In this document: in pieces, positions 45,212-58,479 of the stretch | How the letters are laid out: every line of letters starts with the position of its first letter | Position numbering within the stretch: the stretch's first letter is position 1 | Assembly (NCBI GenBank): GCA_039654915.1 | Contig: CM077597.1 | Coordinates: 29,052,001-29,116,000 of the forward strand | Origin: Aquilaria yunnanensis | Lineage: Eukaryota > Streptophyta > Magnoliopsida > Malvales > Thymelaeaceae | Length of the DNA stretch: 64,000 nucleotides | Reading direction: 5' to 3' | Translations under genes and position numbers: made by a program | Notes under the pieces: model-generated | What the model was told of the DNA's origin: nothing | The model's input: the letters and a program-made list of their open reading frames with translations, nothing else | The model's database searches: none

Positions 45212-46762
45212 TCAGTTGAGTAACAAACTGGCAATCATGGAAAATTTTGGCACAAATCTTCTATAATAGCTTGCCAGTCCTAGGAAGCTTATAACTTCCT
45301 TTATAGTCTTAGGTCTTTCCCACTTTTGCAGAGCCTTTACCTTCTCAGGGTCTGCTCTATGACCTTGTGCATCAATGATGTGTCCTAGGAAAGACACTTC
45401 CTTTAACTAGAACTAGCATTTGGAAAATTTTGCATACAGTTGACTGTCCAATAGTGTGTTCAAGATAGTTCTTAAGTGATGCTCATGTTCATTTTCATCC
45501 TCGAGATACACTAGGATGTCATCAATGAATACCACTACAAACTTGTCCAAGTAAGGTCTGAACACACGGTTCATTAGGTCCATGAATGTAGTAGGGGCAT
45601 TAGTCAAGCCAAATGACATAACTGTATACTCATAGTGTCCATATCTTGTTCGGAATGTTGTCTTGGGTACATCCTCCTTTTTTACTCTTAATTAAAAGTA
45701 TCCAGATCTCGAATCAATCTTAGAGAAGATCTTTGCTCCCTTGAATTGATCAAATAGATCCTCAATCCTAGGGAGTGGATACTTGTTTTTGATAGTCACA
45801 GCATTCAGTTTTCTGTAGTCAATACACAATCTTAATGATCCATCATTCTTTTTCACAGAGATAACTGGAGCTCCCCATAGTGAAACAGTTGGTCTTATGA
45901 ACCCTTTTTGAAGAAGTTCATCAAGTTGTTTCTTGAGCTCAATCATCTCTGTGATTGGCATTCTATAAGGAGGTATGGATATCAGTACTGCCATGATTTG
46001 TAACTTGATTTCAAATTCTATCTCTCATGGAGGGGGAATACCTGCCAGGTATTTAGGAAAGACTTGTGGAAAGTCTCTCACTATAGGTATTCTATTAACT
46101 TTCTCATCAATTTCAACACCATTCAACATGTAATATTCATCTTCAAAAATCATAGGAATTTCATCCATAACTTCTAGTTCCATGCCATGCATTTCATACA
46201 CTAATTCCTTAGAATTCACTAATGCATGCACTTCATTACCAAGCAATGTGATTTCTCTTTTAGCACAATCAATATTGATTCCATGTTTTGCTAACCAATC
46301 CATGCCAAGAACAATATCATACTTTGGAATATTTAACACTTGCAGATCAGTCAAACTCTTAGTCTTTCCAACTACTAGCTCATAATTCTTAGCCAGTTCA
46401 TTAGTTAAAAGACATTGATTACATGTTGTTCTTACTAATGATATATTAGGCATGAATTGTATAGACAATTTCATGGATTTAGTTAACTTTCTAGCCATAA
46501 TAGACACTAAAGCACCAATGTCAAACAACACATTAACTGGCACACCATTAAAATGAATGTTACCTCTAAGTGCTCCTTGTTGGGATGTCTCTCCCTTATC
46601 AATATGGAATACCTTTCCAGCTATCTGCACTTGAGGCCTTTGAGCTCCAAGAGGATCCTTTGGTTGATTGTCTCTGGCGGGTGGCATATTAGGCCTATTT
46701 TGGCCTTGGTCCTCCTGCCCTCTCATTTGGACTAAAGGGCAGTCCTTGATCCAGTGATCCAA
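45212..46762 (-). pseudogene. Protease and reverse transcriptase of the Tekay-like element
   Basis: 46762-46025 spans the end of gag and the aspartic protease. The active-site triad, expected as Asp-Ser/Thr-Gly, reads DIG within VLFDIGALVSIM. 45994-45692 carries RT blocks ([36 protein letters not shown]), and a TAA follows at about 45691-45689. The same frame resumes at 45619 with [17 protein letters not shown] and the catalytic FIDDILVY, then more stops near 45412, then [11 protein letters not shown]. It would copy element RNA into DNA; several nonsense codons make it dead. Confidence 0.88.
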
Positions 46763-47748
46763 AGATTCACATCTGAGACATGCCTATGTTTCAAAATAAC
46801 ATGGCCTCTTTCCATGAAACTTTTTGCATCGAGGACACCTTGGGCCAACAAACTTACTCTTGGCCTTGCCCTCTTTACTAGGTTTTCCAGCCTTCGTAGT
46901 GTCCTTACCTTTCACTAGTTTCTGTGGTCTTCCAATTTGGCCGGTCTCTCCTGGTCCACTAGGAAAGCATTTACTTTCATACTCTTCCTATTCCACCTGT
47001 AAAGCCTTCTGAACGGCATCATGATATGTAATGGCATTGAAAGGCCTAACATCTCTCCTGAAATCTGGTCTCACACCTCTAACAAACCTCTTGGCTTTAA
47101 GTTCTTCCAACCTGTGGTACTGTGGTGCTATGTCACAAGTTGGTTGAACTTGTGTTCATATTCTAGAACATTGAGGTTGTCTTGTTGTGGTGCATCAAAC
47201 TCAGCTTGCTTTAGGTCTTTGATGGCATCACTTATATACTAGTCTTGGAACAACCTTGTGAACTCAGGCTCTGTCATCTCCAGCTCATGATCTATTCTTC
47301 TGCCTCTCTGGGCAGCATGCTTATCTTTAACGGTTTTCCACCACAGAGATACTTTCTTGGTGGAGCTTAAATGCATCCTCTCAAACATCTTCTCAATGAA
47401 TCTTAGGCATTCCTCAGCTTTCTCTGGTCCTGCTCTACCATCAAATTATAGAGGTCTTGGGCCCTGAAACCTCTCCAATAATCTGACATCATTAGAGCCT
47501 TCAAGATCTTCAGCTTTATGTCTCGTTGACCTGTGTGAATCTTCTGAGTCCATATGGTCTCTATCTCTTCTTCTTCTTTTCCTCTCACTAAGTCTTTCAG
47601 CTTTATCCCCCATGGAATGGTCATAAGCTGAGTTATTAGCTATGGATACTTGACCAATCTCAGACCTGATTCTTTTGCATCTGGGATGTTTGTTATCCTC
47701 ATCTTCAGCATTTTCATTCTCTTCATTTTCATCGGAAGGAACATGCAT
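46735..47748 (-). pseudogene. Gag of the Tekay-like element with two zinc knuckles
   Basis: Broken frames read leftwards. Near 46850-46740 two CCHC-type zinc knuckles are visible (CPRCKKFHGKRPC and CLRCESLDHWIKDC), separated by a stop. The upstream part (47748-47403) is charged, with overlapping frames that indicate frameshifts. Gag packages the element RNA. Confidence 0.7.
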
Positions 47749-48067
47749 AGGGTTATTCCTAACAACTTCCTGGTTCTACTCCTGTGGTAACGCTTGTGCT
47801 ACTTGGACTCCTTGTTGTTGAGCTTACAGTAACCTTACTAAGTTTTCATTTATCTAGGCCAGGTTTCTTTGTAGTTCAACTCATGCCTGCGGTACGTTCA
47901 TTTCAGGTGCTGGGTTTTCTACTTCTTGGACCCTTGGTTGCTGTTGAACACCCCTTCCATTTCTGTTGGCCTGCCTTTGCTCAGTAGGAGGTCTTAGGGG
48001 TCCCTAATCCCCTCTACTTGTCACAACCATTTTCCTGCTTCATGGCAATCAGAAGAGCACAATATAT

Positions 48068-48129
48068 ATTGTGTGTTAGGTACTTAACACTAGCAACTAT
48101 TGTGTGTTAGGTACTTAACACTAGCAGCT
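48068..48129. repeat. Tandem duplication, 31-bp period, two copies
   Basis: Units at 48068-48098 and 48099-48129 share ATTGTGTGTTAGGTACTTAA and lie in the element leader between PBS and gag. Confidence 0.85.
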
Positions 48130-48178
48130 GACCCAACTAAGCTTTTTGTCATACGCACATAAACCACATTCAAACCTT

Positions 48179-48190
48179 GCTCTGATACCA
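48179..48190 (-). other. Primer-binding site (tRNA-Met) of the Tekay-like element
   Basis: Minus-strand reading TGGTATCAGAGC lies five bases inside the 5' LTR (48196-50628), at the correct position for an element on the minus strand. Confidence 0.92.
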
Positions 48191-48195
48191 ACATC

Positions 48196-50628
48196 TGTTA
48201 CAACTCTGAGAGCTTAAATACAGTGACCATATGTAATGTGTCGATGTCCCAGGAGCTATGCATGTTCTGTAGGCCATCAAAACAATGCTCACTATATTAC
48301 CCAAGTGGCCCTCTTGGTCTTTATACAAATATATGCATATTGGTCCAACCATCCCACATATATTCACATATAATTTCATCTGGAAGTAATGATGGTATCA
48401 ATCAATTCTTTATTCCTAGTTAATATGAGATTTGAAAAAAATCCCCAAGTGCATGTTCAATCACATGCACACTTTGTACCATTGGTGCCTATTTCACGTG
48501 TCCGAACTTTCACACCATGTCCAACTCAAATTCTACCCATGTTCTCATGTGCCCTAAAGGTCTTAAACCCTTTAACACACTTAAACCTTCACAAAGAAAC
48601 AAATTTGAGCCATTAAATCCACACAAGTTTGCAATTATGGATTTTATACTTAACCGGGTAAAATTGACCATATGAACAGTACTCAGCAAAATCAGCTAAC
48701 TTTGACAGGTTATAACTCTGGTTACAGGGCACCAAATCCAGTGATTCACAAGCCAAATTCTTCATCTTGAAGTGTTCTAAGTGTGATCAAAATTTCATAG
48801 CCAAACTCACTATGTACAGTAAATTATTGCTCTTGGAGTACATGGTACCAAATCTGTACAACTAATGACCATAATGCCCATCCAAAATTTCATAAAATTC
48901 ATACACTTCATTTCCAGGTGAAAAACCAACATGGGCAGGTTCTTACATATCTTAAACACTTGGGAAAGTAATTCCCGTGAATTTAGAAGCATTTCATAAG
49001 CATTAAACATAATTTTCTTTGGAACAGCTAATGAGTTGCAAAATGGACAAAATTGAACATTCAACCTCAAACATCACTTTATTGCTTCATATGTCATCCA
49101 TACACCATCCATAGTGTATTTACATGCATAGATGCATCATACATATGTCCTATCTTAGTTGGTTATATACACTAGCTTCTTGGAGAGCCTTACAACCACA
49201 ATGCACTCCAGAAACTTCAAACAGCTGCCGCTGCGTTAAGCAGAAAATACCAACACTAAAATTAGTAAATGTGCTCTAAAAATTATGAAACACTCCAGTT
49301 TAATACTAGACATATTGAAGTTCGTGTATCTGAAATTTCACAGAAAAAATCAAACCAGAACTATTAGTTTGAACGTTCTTTTTCAGGTGTCCCCGAAAAT
49401 GGACAGAAAAGGGAGTAAGCTCTTTGTAAAGAACTTCGTAAGGGCTTTCAATGTAAAGTCTTCCATAGCAACGTGCCACCTGAAATCCAAAGACATAAAA
49501 ACATACAAAAACAATACATACACACAAATATGGCAACCATATGCACCAACAAACACAGCAACAAACACATGTATTGCTGGCAGCAATAACACATTATAGT
49601 TAGTCCATAATCATTCAATAAAACAAGAATATATCACTTTAGTAACACTATGGTAGCCCTCCTCAAGCTTTTTCTTGGTCTTAGGAGTCTTTTAGGTCTT
49701 AGTTAGTGCTAACTTAGGCTCTAGAAACCCTTCTTTCTTGCTACCATCTTTAGCATGGTAACACTAAGGCCAAAACCTTGAGTTGCTTCTTTCCCCTTAA
49801 CCCATACTTGGTTCCTTAAGCTTTTTGCTCTCTTCGAAGCATGGTTTTAGCTTCATGGATGTTTGGAAATATAGTAAATAATCCAGGAAACTTCAGAAAA
49901 CCCTTACCTTTGCTATGAAATCTGAAAACCCAAAAAGAACAAAAATTAGGTTTTCTTGCACTCTTTGATGTCTTTTTTGCTTCATCTTGCTTCCTCTTGT
50001 TTTCTTAAGGTATGGTGGCTATGCCGAAATTTAAGGAAAATGGAAATGAAATGAAGATTTATCTTCATTTATACAACATTTTGACCAAGCCGGCATATAT
50101 GCAAATTTTTTAAAATTTGGCCAACACTTGGACAGATTATATCTAGCTATTTTGGCTGGAAAAATGATGTTTTTGACCACCTTAAACCTTGTCAAAGGCC
50201 ATTATAATGTTTAGAAAAAAGGGTGGACACTTGGATCCTTAGTTGGCCTTATGCCATAAATGATCAACGTTGCCTTCTTAAGCACTTTGGTCCTTAAGAA
50301 TATCCTTAATTTCATCCATGTCCTTTCTTCATAATTCCATCCATGTCATTTGCTCACAATTCCATCCATGTACTTTGCATAGCCATCATTAGAGATTTGT
50401 GCAATTGAGTACCCAACTTTTGCAACCTTACAATTTAATCCATAGGTTACTTGAAAATTCGGCGATGTGCCAATGCTTTCTTAAGGACCAAGCTATCATT
50501 GTTTTTGCCACTTAAGGGGGTGTATATTGAAGACTTTACACTTCACAAATCATACACTATGGTAAAAATTAAAGCATATAAGTTGAAGTCTTTCTGTTGT
50601 AATTTTCCCATTTTGTGAAGGTGTAACA
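48196..50628 (-). repeat. 5' LTR of the Tekay-like element
   Basis: Partner of 40692-43168, TG...CA ends kept, followed by the CCAAA flank. Confidence 0.92.
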
Positions 50629-50633
50629 CCAAA

Positions 50634-51829
50634 TGGTGGCAAAGCTCATTGAAAATAAAAAAATAAACCAAAAAAAATGCCAGAAGCAAAAAAAAAAAAA
50701 TACCACAAAGTCAAATCCTACAAAAATCCTATCAAACAATGAGAAAAAAAGGTCAAGGAATAGTTACCTTGAAGGAGTATAAGGTTGTCGAAAGAGAACT
50801 ATGGTCATTAGCACTGGTGTGACAAGTGATGACTTGGGCAAAAAATTTAGAAAGGCTTAGCTTGCTTAAAAAGTTGTAAAAAGTTAGGGATCCCTAAATG
50901 TGGCACCTTTTAAAGCAACACCTTTTAAATACCAAAAAGGTCTCATCTAGAAAGTTAACAATGGCCAAAAATTGGGCAAGTGGAAAAATCCCCCTATACT
51001 AAAAAGCCCTAAACCCAAATTTTTCAACTCGGACTTTGAGGTGGACATGTGATTGTACCTCCAAGGCTAGGATAGTAGAATCCCCAAAAAGCCTCCTCGA
51101 GGGCACCTTCTGGACTCTCAGTATCGTCGAACGGTAGAAATGCTACACAACTTTGCTCAGAAACTAGTCCTTTATGGCCAAGTTCCTTAGGACCTAAATC
51201 ATGGCTCTTCGGGACTTGCTCAAATACTTTCTGAGTTGGGTCATAACCCACCTGATACATTGGTAGTTGTATGAAAAGGTTGCCAAAGTCCCATCTGTTC
51301 CACTAGTAAGACACATAAAGCTAGTTAAACCGATTCTTCTGATCCTCCTAAAAGGCACTATATAATAGGGATCCTGTGAGATCCCCAAAACTATGATCAC
51401 TTCACCTCTTGGAGCTTTTAAACAAAAAACTAACTTGAGTGTTAGAGACTACACCTTGGGACACACCCAAGGGCTCCCTCCTTTGCTCTTCCCTTCTATT
51501 TAGTTTGCAGGTTCTATACAGTAAAGCTCTCATTTTGATGATCCCTAGTTAACGGTGCATGTCCATTAAGCACCCCAAGTTGCTTTACCACCACATTAAA
51601 AAAGAAAATTCAAAAAAATTTAATAACATCATAAAAATTTTATTTTGATTGGATTATCATATCTACATCATGTTGGTTTTAAATAAAATTTCTTTCAAGG
51701 GCAAAAAGAAATTCAAATAAAAATAAATCATTTTAAATTAAGCTGTCTTAAGTTAAAATGAATTTACCCATAGATTTTGATTACTCTTATTAAAACAAAA
51801 ATAAAAGTTATTAATTGGGAGTGGGTTTT
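50634..51829. other. Intergenic sequence, nothing recognised
   Basis: Contains A-rich runs near 50655-50700 and two short minus-strand frames (51024-51400) that match no family I know. Confidence 0.4.
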
Positions 51830-52797
51830 GATAGTTGTTGGAGCTGGAAACTAGGTACAAGGGATAAGCTTAGGTTCTAGAGAGATATTTGGGTAGGAGA
51901 TCAAACTTTTGAAACACTTTTCCTATATTTGCTAGGTTAGCTGGGAACTTAGAGTGCAGAGTAAGAGACGGTGCCACTTGGATTTTTGGAGTTTTGGGGT
52001 GGAACATGTTATGGAAGAAGGCAACTAGGGGTGTAGAGATAACTAAAGTACTTGCCTTTAATCAAATGCCTTCTACTCTACAGGTCGCAAGGACACTAAC
52101 CTGACAAAATCTCTAGGAATTAGATAAAAGCATATGGCGTGGCTAAGCTCAACCATCACAATTCAACTGGAGCAACTGGGTTCCTTCGAAAGTAAATGTG
52201 TTCAACTGGAAACAATCCAAGACAAGATCCCTATAAGGCTGAACCTGTCGAAGTGTTGGATTCAAATTCAAGGCTTAAACTATTGTTTCTTCAGACTTGT
52301 TCTAGAATTGGCATATCATGTATTATTTAACTGTGGGTACTTGTTAGACAAATGGACAACTATTCCCAATTGATGGAATATTGATTTGGTTCAAGGATCA
52401 AATCTCCAGCGATTGCTTAGCAACAACCGAAGATGGATGCTTGGCAGAACTCAGAAGAAGTCTTGGGAAGCAGTTGTCTGTACAACAGCTTGGCATAGTT
52501 GGATTTCGAGGAACAAACAGATTTTTATCAACAAGCAATTCGAGGTGAATGAAGCCCTTTTCCTGGTTCAATCCTTTTCGCACTTCTTGATCACAAGAAG
52601 AAATAATTCTTCATCTTTCTCCTTGTATGACTGCATCAATGACCCAACTGCTGCATGCACTTGCAGTTAGTCTTCTGCATCTTGTGTGTATTGGATTTCA
52701 CGTTATATTCCTCTAACACCTCTGTAAGCACCAGCCTCTAGCTGGTTTATTCGTTAATATAATTTCTTATTTCTGATAAATAAATAAATAAATAAAT
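51830..52797 (+). mobile_element. 3' end of a LINE (L1-type) with zf-RVT-like region
   Basis: Frames broken by stops encode the region after reverse transcriptase in plant L1 elements: RDIWVGDQTFETLF at about 51877, then TIQDKIPIRLNLSKCWIQI (52205-52275), a Cys/His segment, and AWHSWISRNKQIF (about 52490-52530). These fit the zinc-binding zf-RVT domain and its tail. The sequence ends in AAATAAATAAATAAATAAATG at about 52776-52797, the usual 3' tail of a LINE. The 5' part is missing, as is common after incomplete reverse transcription. Confidence 0.7.
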
Positions 52798-53165
52798 GTC
52801 ATACCTATATTGTAAATGTAAGAACATTGATTTTTGAGTGTAATATTTTAAAAATCATGCTATTTAAGACTAATTGAACTGTATTTTAAACATTTTTTGT
52901 TAGACATACATAAAATAATTTTTTAAACTAGTATTAATATATAAATAAGGGTGGACTAAGGGCACCGAGGTGGGCAGTACCAACAGCCTATTAATGCTCA
53001 TACATAAGTAAGTTTGGATCAGGTGGGAAGTTCGAAGTTTAGTCAATGTTTCTATCCTCCTTCTCTCATGTTTTAAAACACCTTCAAATATTTAGCTATG
53101 TAAGAAAGAAATGTAAAATTTTAGAAAAGATGAATAAATAGGTAAACGTGACAATTATTTTGGAT
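52798..53165. repeat. Left copy of a 370-bp dispersed direct repeat
   Basis: Closely similar to 60067-60440, starting at TCATACCTATATTGTAAATG. It begins exactly where the LINE tail ends. In the right copy the same sequence continues from an Athila-like gag, so this is probably a leftover of that family rather than an LTR. Confidence 0.75.
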
Positions 53166-53599
53166 ACGAAAAACGAAAAAAATTATTTCCATCTGTTTTT
53201 TTTTTTTTTTGTGCAATTTTTTCCCATCTTTAATGCATCCACAAATGAGAAAATCTAATTCATTGGTAAATTGGTCAACGACACTGAAATTTTTTATTGT
53301 GACTAGGATCAAATAAAAAGGAAGACTTGGACCAACCACGTGGTCTTCTAGCTATAGATAATCCAACCCCGCAAAAAACTAATCACGTTATGTCCCCTTT
53401 TGGAAGATTTTATAATACCGCACCCACCCGTACCGATGCCCCTTTTGGATTAAAAGATGAATGTTTTTTGGTAAAACCCTGTTTTACAACCAGAAGTTTT
53501 AACCCTTGAATATTCTAGTCCCTAAAGTTTATGTTTTACCTTATTTCTTTGACTCAAGAATTAATTGAACTTCTAAAGCTTTTCTCTCTTAGTAATTAA

Positions 53600-54840
53600 A
53601 AATTATTGTTAAAATCTTTCCAAGAATATTACCTAAGTCGCAGAGCAACTATAAGATCCATAGTTGAGTAAAGAGGGCAGTAAGATTGCATAAAATGTTG
53701 ACAGATATCCGGTAAAACTTCTAACACTAATTGATTTTTAGTAATGGATAAAATCTTTAAAAATCTAGTTAAGTTTGCTTTGAAGAAAGAAGAAGAGGAA
53801 ACTATGGGGAATAGAAAAATAAAGAATTCACAAGCCATATTAATTAGAAATGTTAAGAAGAATTTAGGAAATTGGAATATTCCTAAAATGAACAAATGAA
53901 ATGTTTATCAAAAAGGAACTTTTGATTGCAGAATGACATATGCCATTAAAATCTTTAGAAATCTAGTTAAGTCTGCTTTGAAGAAAGAAGAAGAGGAAAC
54001 TATGGGGAATAGAAAAATAAAGAATTCACAAGCCATATTAATTAGAAATGTTAAGAAGAATTTAGGAAATTGGAATATTCCTAAAATGAACAAATGAAAT
54101 GTTTATCAAAAAGGAACTTTTGATTGCAGAATGACATATGCCATTAAAATGGTAGAAAAAATAGTTCCAATAATTGAAGAAGATCATAAATTTTAATTGT
54201 TTTCAAAATATATGATTCAAGATCATCTTGAAAATCATTACAATTATTTACATGTGGGTTTGGTGCAAATTGCTTTGAAGCCTTTGACAAGAAATGGTTT
54301 GAAAAAATCGGTGATAATAGCTTTAAGAGATTGCAAACATAATAAATTTTTTGACTCTCTGTTTGGAATTATTGAATCAAGTTTGCATGATGGACCAATT
54401 TACTTTAATTGTCATCCAAACTTCACTGTGTTCTTGAAAGATCCTCACATCATGAAAGTGTTAACTGCTAATTCATGACATCTGGTTTTGATATGTTGGA
54501 AGGATCCCAGAATCCTGCTTTGGTCTACAGAATTTATTACAAAGTAATGACAACCCAAATTGAGCCTAAAGCTCTAGAATTTGACACTCGAGGAGAAACT
54601 TTGCTTTTAAAAGCCAACACATAAAAGAGTAACGTGGTTGTTCTAAAACCAATAAAATGAAAGGACATTAAGCTCCCAGAAAAATGGATTTTTCAAAATG
54701 AAAAACCCATAAAAATGTTGAAACCCCAAGGCTTAGAGAGAATAAATGAATATGAAAATGGAGAGGTTGAAATAAGATTTAATAAAGATAGACACCCAAT
54801 TCATTTTAACTCAAGTCAATCGACTTCAAAATGACTTTTT
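53600..54840 (+). pseudogene. Endogenous pararetrovirus (Caulimoviridae) movement-protein fragment
   Basis: Frames at 53755-54840, especially 54197-54478, match the conserved core of caulimovirid movement proteins (30K-type), which in a virus form tubules through plasmodesmata. Recognisable features are the LGLVQIALKPL-like block (here GLVQIALKPL) and the Gly-Pro-x-Tyr-Phe-Asn segment. Internal stops at about 53896 and 54094 and after 54478 break the frame. No capsid, protease, reverse transcriptase or intergenic region was found nearby, so this is an ancient, defective fragment. Genus (for example Florendovirus- or Petuvirus-like) cannot be decided by eye. Confidence 0.75.
53753..54148 (+). 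repeat. 198-bp tandem duplication within the movement-protein fragment
   Basis: Copies at 53753-53950 and 53951-54148 differ at only a few bases. The period is exactly 66 codons, so the reading frame is kept, and each copy carries the same TGA. Confidence 0.9.
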
Positions 54841-57631
54841 TTATTCTTAGGTCATTTTTATCTGGAAATAATTTTAATTAAAACTAATATTATATAGTTG
54901 TAATAATTCATTCAAAATACAATTTTTGTAATGTTACTAAATTTTTATGAATTTTTCTAATTTTATGAATTAAAAGAGAAAAATTGATAAAAATTTATCA
55001 ACATCATAAAAATTTACTTTCAAATGGATTATTGCATCTACATGATATTGGCTTTCAAATGAAATTGCTTTTAGGCAAACAAGATATAAAAGTAAAAATA
55101 AGTTAGTTAGCTTAAGTTAAAACAAATTGGCCCAGAATTACAAAAATTGATTTCTCAGAATTATAATCCAGAAGGCTCCCCTCAAGAATAGCTTATAAAC
55201 CTATGAAACCTTCAAGGGCTTCATGCTCTTATGTTCTAGAAACTCACAACATACGTCATGTCTTCACTTAATTACATGTAAGATTCTCATAACTTGAAAG
55301 AACTTGTTAAGCTTTCTATATATCACTATTTTTTAATTTTTTATTGGTCATATAGTTTAAGAATTTATATTTAAGAATTTGAAACGGTCTTTAACTCTAA
55401 TTCAAGATATTTACTGGCTATTAGGGTAAGTGAACACCAATCGAAGAAAAGGTAGTAAAGACATATGATGAAAGATATATGATGTTAGATCATGTACTAT
55501 TCACATTGACAAACAAAAAAGGATCCAAAATGGAATGATATTGAATATCAATTTGATGAAAAGATATTGAAGACTTTGTAAAATATATTTAACATTTATC
55601 ATAAAATAATTGACATTCACGTTACATGTTGCATCCTGTTTCTATATCTTTTAACTTTTGATTTGCATTTGGCTCTTATCTACCTTGCCTAAAACTATCT
55701 TCGTATCCAAGGTGTTTTGGGGGATGCTTGAGAACCTCCAAGATAGTTACACACAATCAAAAACAGGGTTTAGGGGCTTGAAGTTGTGTGTCTTGGGGCA
55801 CCTCTCGGACTCTTAAGCCATGGCCTTGGAAGGGAGTATCACCTAATGAAAGCTTCAGAATGGTAGATAGAAAGTACCTTTTTCCCTATCAAATAGGCCT
55901 CTTGTAGGCCCTAGGCCGTGGAGGTCTTGGAAGGAGACTTCCTTTGTTACTTGATTGTCCTCATGATCATAGGGATACCTCCTTCACATGTTCCAAGCTT
56001 TACTGACGATAAACATGTAAATCTATGAGCAAATAAGCAACACTCCAATGGACTTCCCCTAGCCAAGCCCATGAGTGGGATACCAATAAGCTTGCCTAAA
56101 TAGCACACTCAAGCTCGATAGGTTATCGGCTGGCCCCCTAAAACAAAATGGAGGGAACCGAAAGTTGAAGGGACGCTTTTGTTGTGGCTCATATATTAGA
56201 CCTCATGATAAGCCAACGGTATGGTCCACCAAGGCAAACACCTTATCAATGCCCCAAAATGGTCTCCAAGTTCCCATTTTCCATTGTACTGACAACTTCC
56301 CATTTTCCAAGAATCTACTCTTCATTCTAGCACTATTCTAGGATTCACCCTGTCTCAAGCGAAAGTTGTAAAAGAGCTTTCAATCTTTCCACCCAAGGTA
56401 AGAGCACATCCTCTTTGCGGTCTTCCTAATAGTTTTTATGTTCTTTTCCAAATTTTTCCATGGCAAATGTGGTCCCAAGGCAAGCACCTTGTCAACTTCT
56501 TAAAACCTTCCCAACTTAACAATTGATATTTGTTTACATTTAGAAATGGCATTTAGTAGATAGAATGCCATGGTCCTACTTGTAGTTATTCATAAACATG
56601 CCATAAACAAAAGCCAAATGCAAGGCAAAATAGCAGTTTTGTGCTTAAACAAACTCAAAGGGACTAGACTACGCAGAAGGGCTACAAGGGCATGATAGAC
56701 ATTCTAGAAAACATGGTCATGTAGCTTAACCTACCATACTAACCCAGGAACAACCCTAGAAGGCTAGCTAACATATTCAAGACAATAGAAGTGAACTTTG
56801 TATTGCCTATAGCCATATCATATTTGAACAATAAGTCAAACCATTAGTTAAAATAGCCAACGGAATAGAAAACTTTTAAACTGCAAATTGTTTGAGTTTA
56901 GCCTAATTACTCTCAAGACCTTGCCTTACAAAAGTTAAACTTCTGACATGTTCATACATACTAGGTAAGACTCGACAACCCCTTGTCTTGAGCTTAATTC
57001 TTTAGATTTCAAAATGTCAACCCTAGGTCAACTAAATTTTAATTACAAGCAGAAGTGCAGAAAAGGTAACATAACCTAGCTAGAGTCCTTGCTGGCCTTT
57101 TAGAAGGTTAACACTCAATCTGATTAGTTCAATTGCATGTTAAGCCTTGGGCTTATGCCCAATTGATTAGAAGTCCAACTGGAGCCAAATAAACAACCTA
57201 CTAAGTATGTTTTAATATTGCGAAATCCAAAACTAGGCTTACCAAGTGCCAACTTCAGCTTATGTGAAAAATCAACACAATTTTTAAAGTTATCTACTAT
57301 ATAATTACTGCAGGCTACAAACACAAAAAGGTTTCTGTCTTAACATTAAAAGCTAGATAGAAAAAAGACTAACATAAATAGAATCCTAGTCATGCAATGC
57401 TTAAAAACTTAGCATTCCTTACAGACCATTGCAAAATGCCACAAAAACATTTCAATTCATGCTCACAAGGTTAATATAGAATGAATCATGAGTAAAGGCT
57501 CATACAATATGAGCATGATACACAAATACAATATAAGCATGTTAATCACAAAGACTCAACCTTTTCCTCTAAAATAAGCAAATAAAATTGAATCATAGAA
57601 GTCAGTAAGGGTGTACTACATAAGGTCTAGA
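54841..57631. other. Intergenic sequence, nothing recognised
   Basis: AT-rich to about 55640, then more mixed sequence. No coding similarity or paired repeat identified. Confidence 0.35.
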
Positions 57632-58335
57632 TGTTACAACTTTACCACAAAATTGTAACTAGGTTAAGTCAACCCCTTTTGACCTATATAGCTCCCTGGC
57701 AATCATAGAGCTACTTAAACCAATTACCACCACTTCTCACTTAATTACTGCACAAGCAATACATAAAACTATCATTTACTCAAAATAGCTAAATAATCAC
57801 CCTTAAGCCCTTAAAAAGCCAATTGATACTTAAGTGCCTTTAAATTAAAAACTTCAAAAGTGGCATAGGGGTGATAGTTCTACCCCCTTACAAAATTTGG
57901 CCATCCAAATTTGAAGGCAGCCTTAGGATGTCTTGAGGGTATTTTCATAACATTTTATGTTCTACTTCCTAAATAGCCTTTTCCTCTTCATGATTTGATC
58001 ATAGGCAAAAGCTTGATTTTTTAGCGTTCTAACATCTGCAACTAGAACCTTCACAGGTTCCTTCTTACAATTATGATTTGGTTTAAAAGGAAGGATCTCA
58101 ATTTACTGTAGACCCTTGGGATCTACTAAATATTTACTAAGCAGGTATACATAAAACACATTATGGATATCTTCAATGTTTGGATGTAAAGTTGCCCTGT
58201 AAGATATTTTCCCCACCCTTTTATAGAATCTCAAAGGGGTTAACAAACTTATGAGATAGTTTAATCATTCCGCCAAACCTTAAGATACCTTTTTATATCT
58301 ACTTGATTGTTCACATTTTCATCTTGATTTAATTG
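57632..58335 (-). mobile_element. Relict of a gypsy integrase C-terminus with adjoining LTR-like end
   Basis: Read on the minus strand, 58335-58080 resembles the chromovirus integrase tail (RFGGMIKLSHKFVNPFEIL, then an INVFHV-like block) with many stops. To its left, a pyrimidine tract on the plus strand (about 57877-57890, PPT-like on the minus strand) adjoins sequence that starts TGTTACAAC at 57632. This mirrors the layout at 43160-43400, so 57632-57876 may be a short or truncated LTR. Badly decayed. Confidence 0.45.
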
Positions 58336-58479
58336 TTACATGCTTCTGTCTATAATAGGGTCATGAGTTTTTGTGGCCAGAAACCTTACATAGCGTAGGT
58401 CATGGTTGTGTCTATGAATGTGTCAGGCTGTTGTCACAACTAATTTAGGAATTTTTTGTTATTTTGAGGAGTTTTTTCA

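Larger units (their letters stand above)
40692..50628 (-). mobile_element. Full-length old Ty3/gypsy (Tekay/Del-like) retrotransposon
   Basis: Two LTRs of about 2.4-2.5 kb bound a minus-strand gag-pol. Ends are TGTTAC...GTAACA (one end decayed to GTAATA). Flanks CCAAT (40687-40691) and CCAAA (50629-50633) match at 4 of 5 target-duplication bases. PBS and PPT are in the correct places. Domain order gag, protease, RT, RNase H, integrase fits Ty3/gypsy, and integrase plus tail resemble the Tekay chromoviruses. Many stops, frameshifts and diverged LTRs show it is old and dead. Confidence 0.93.
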
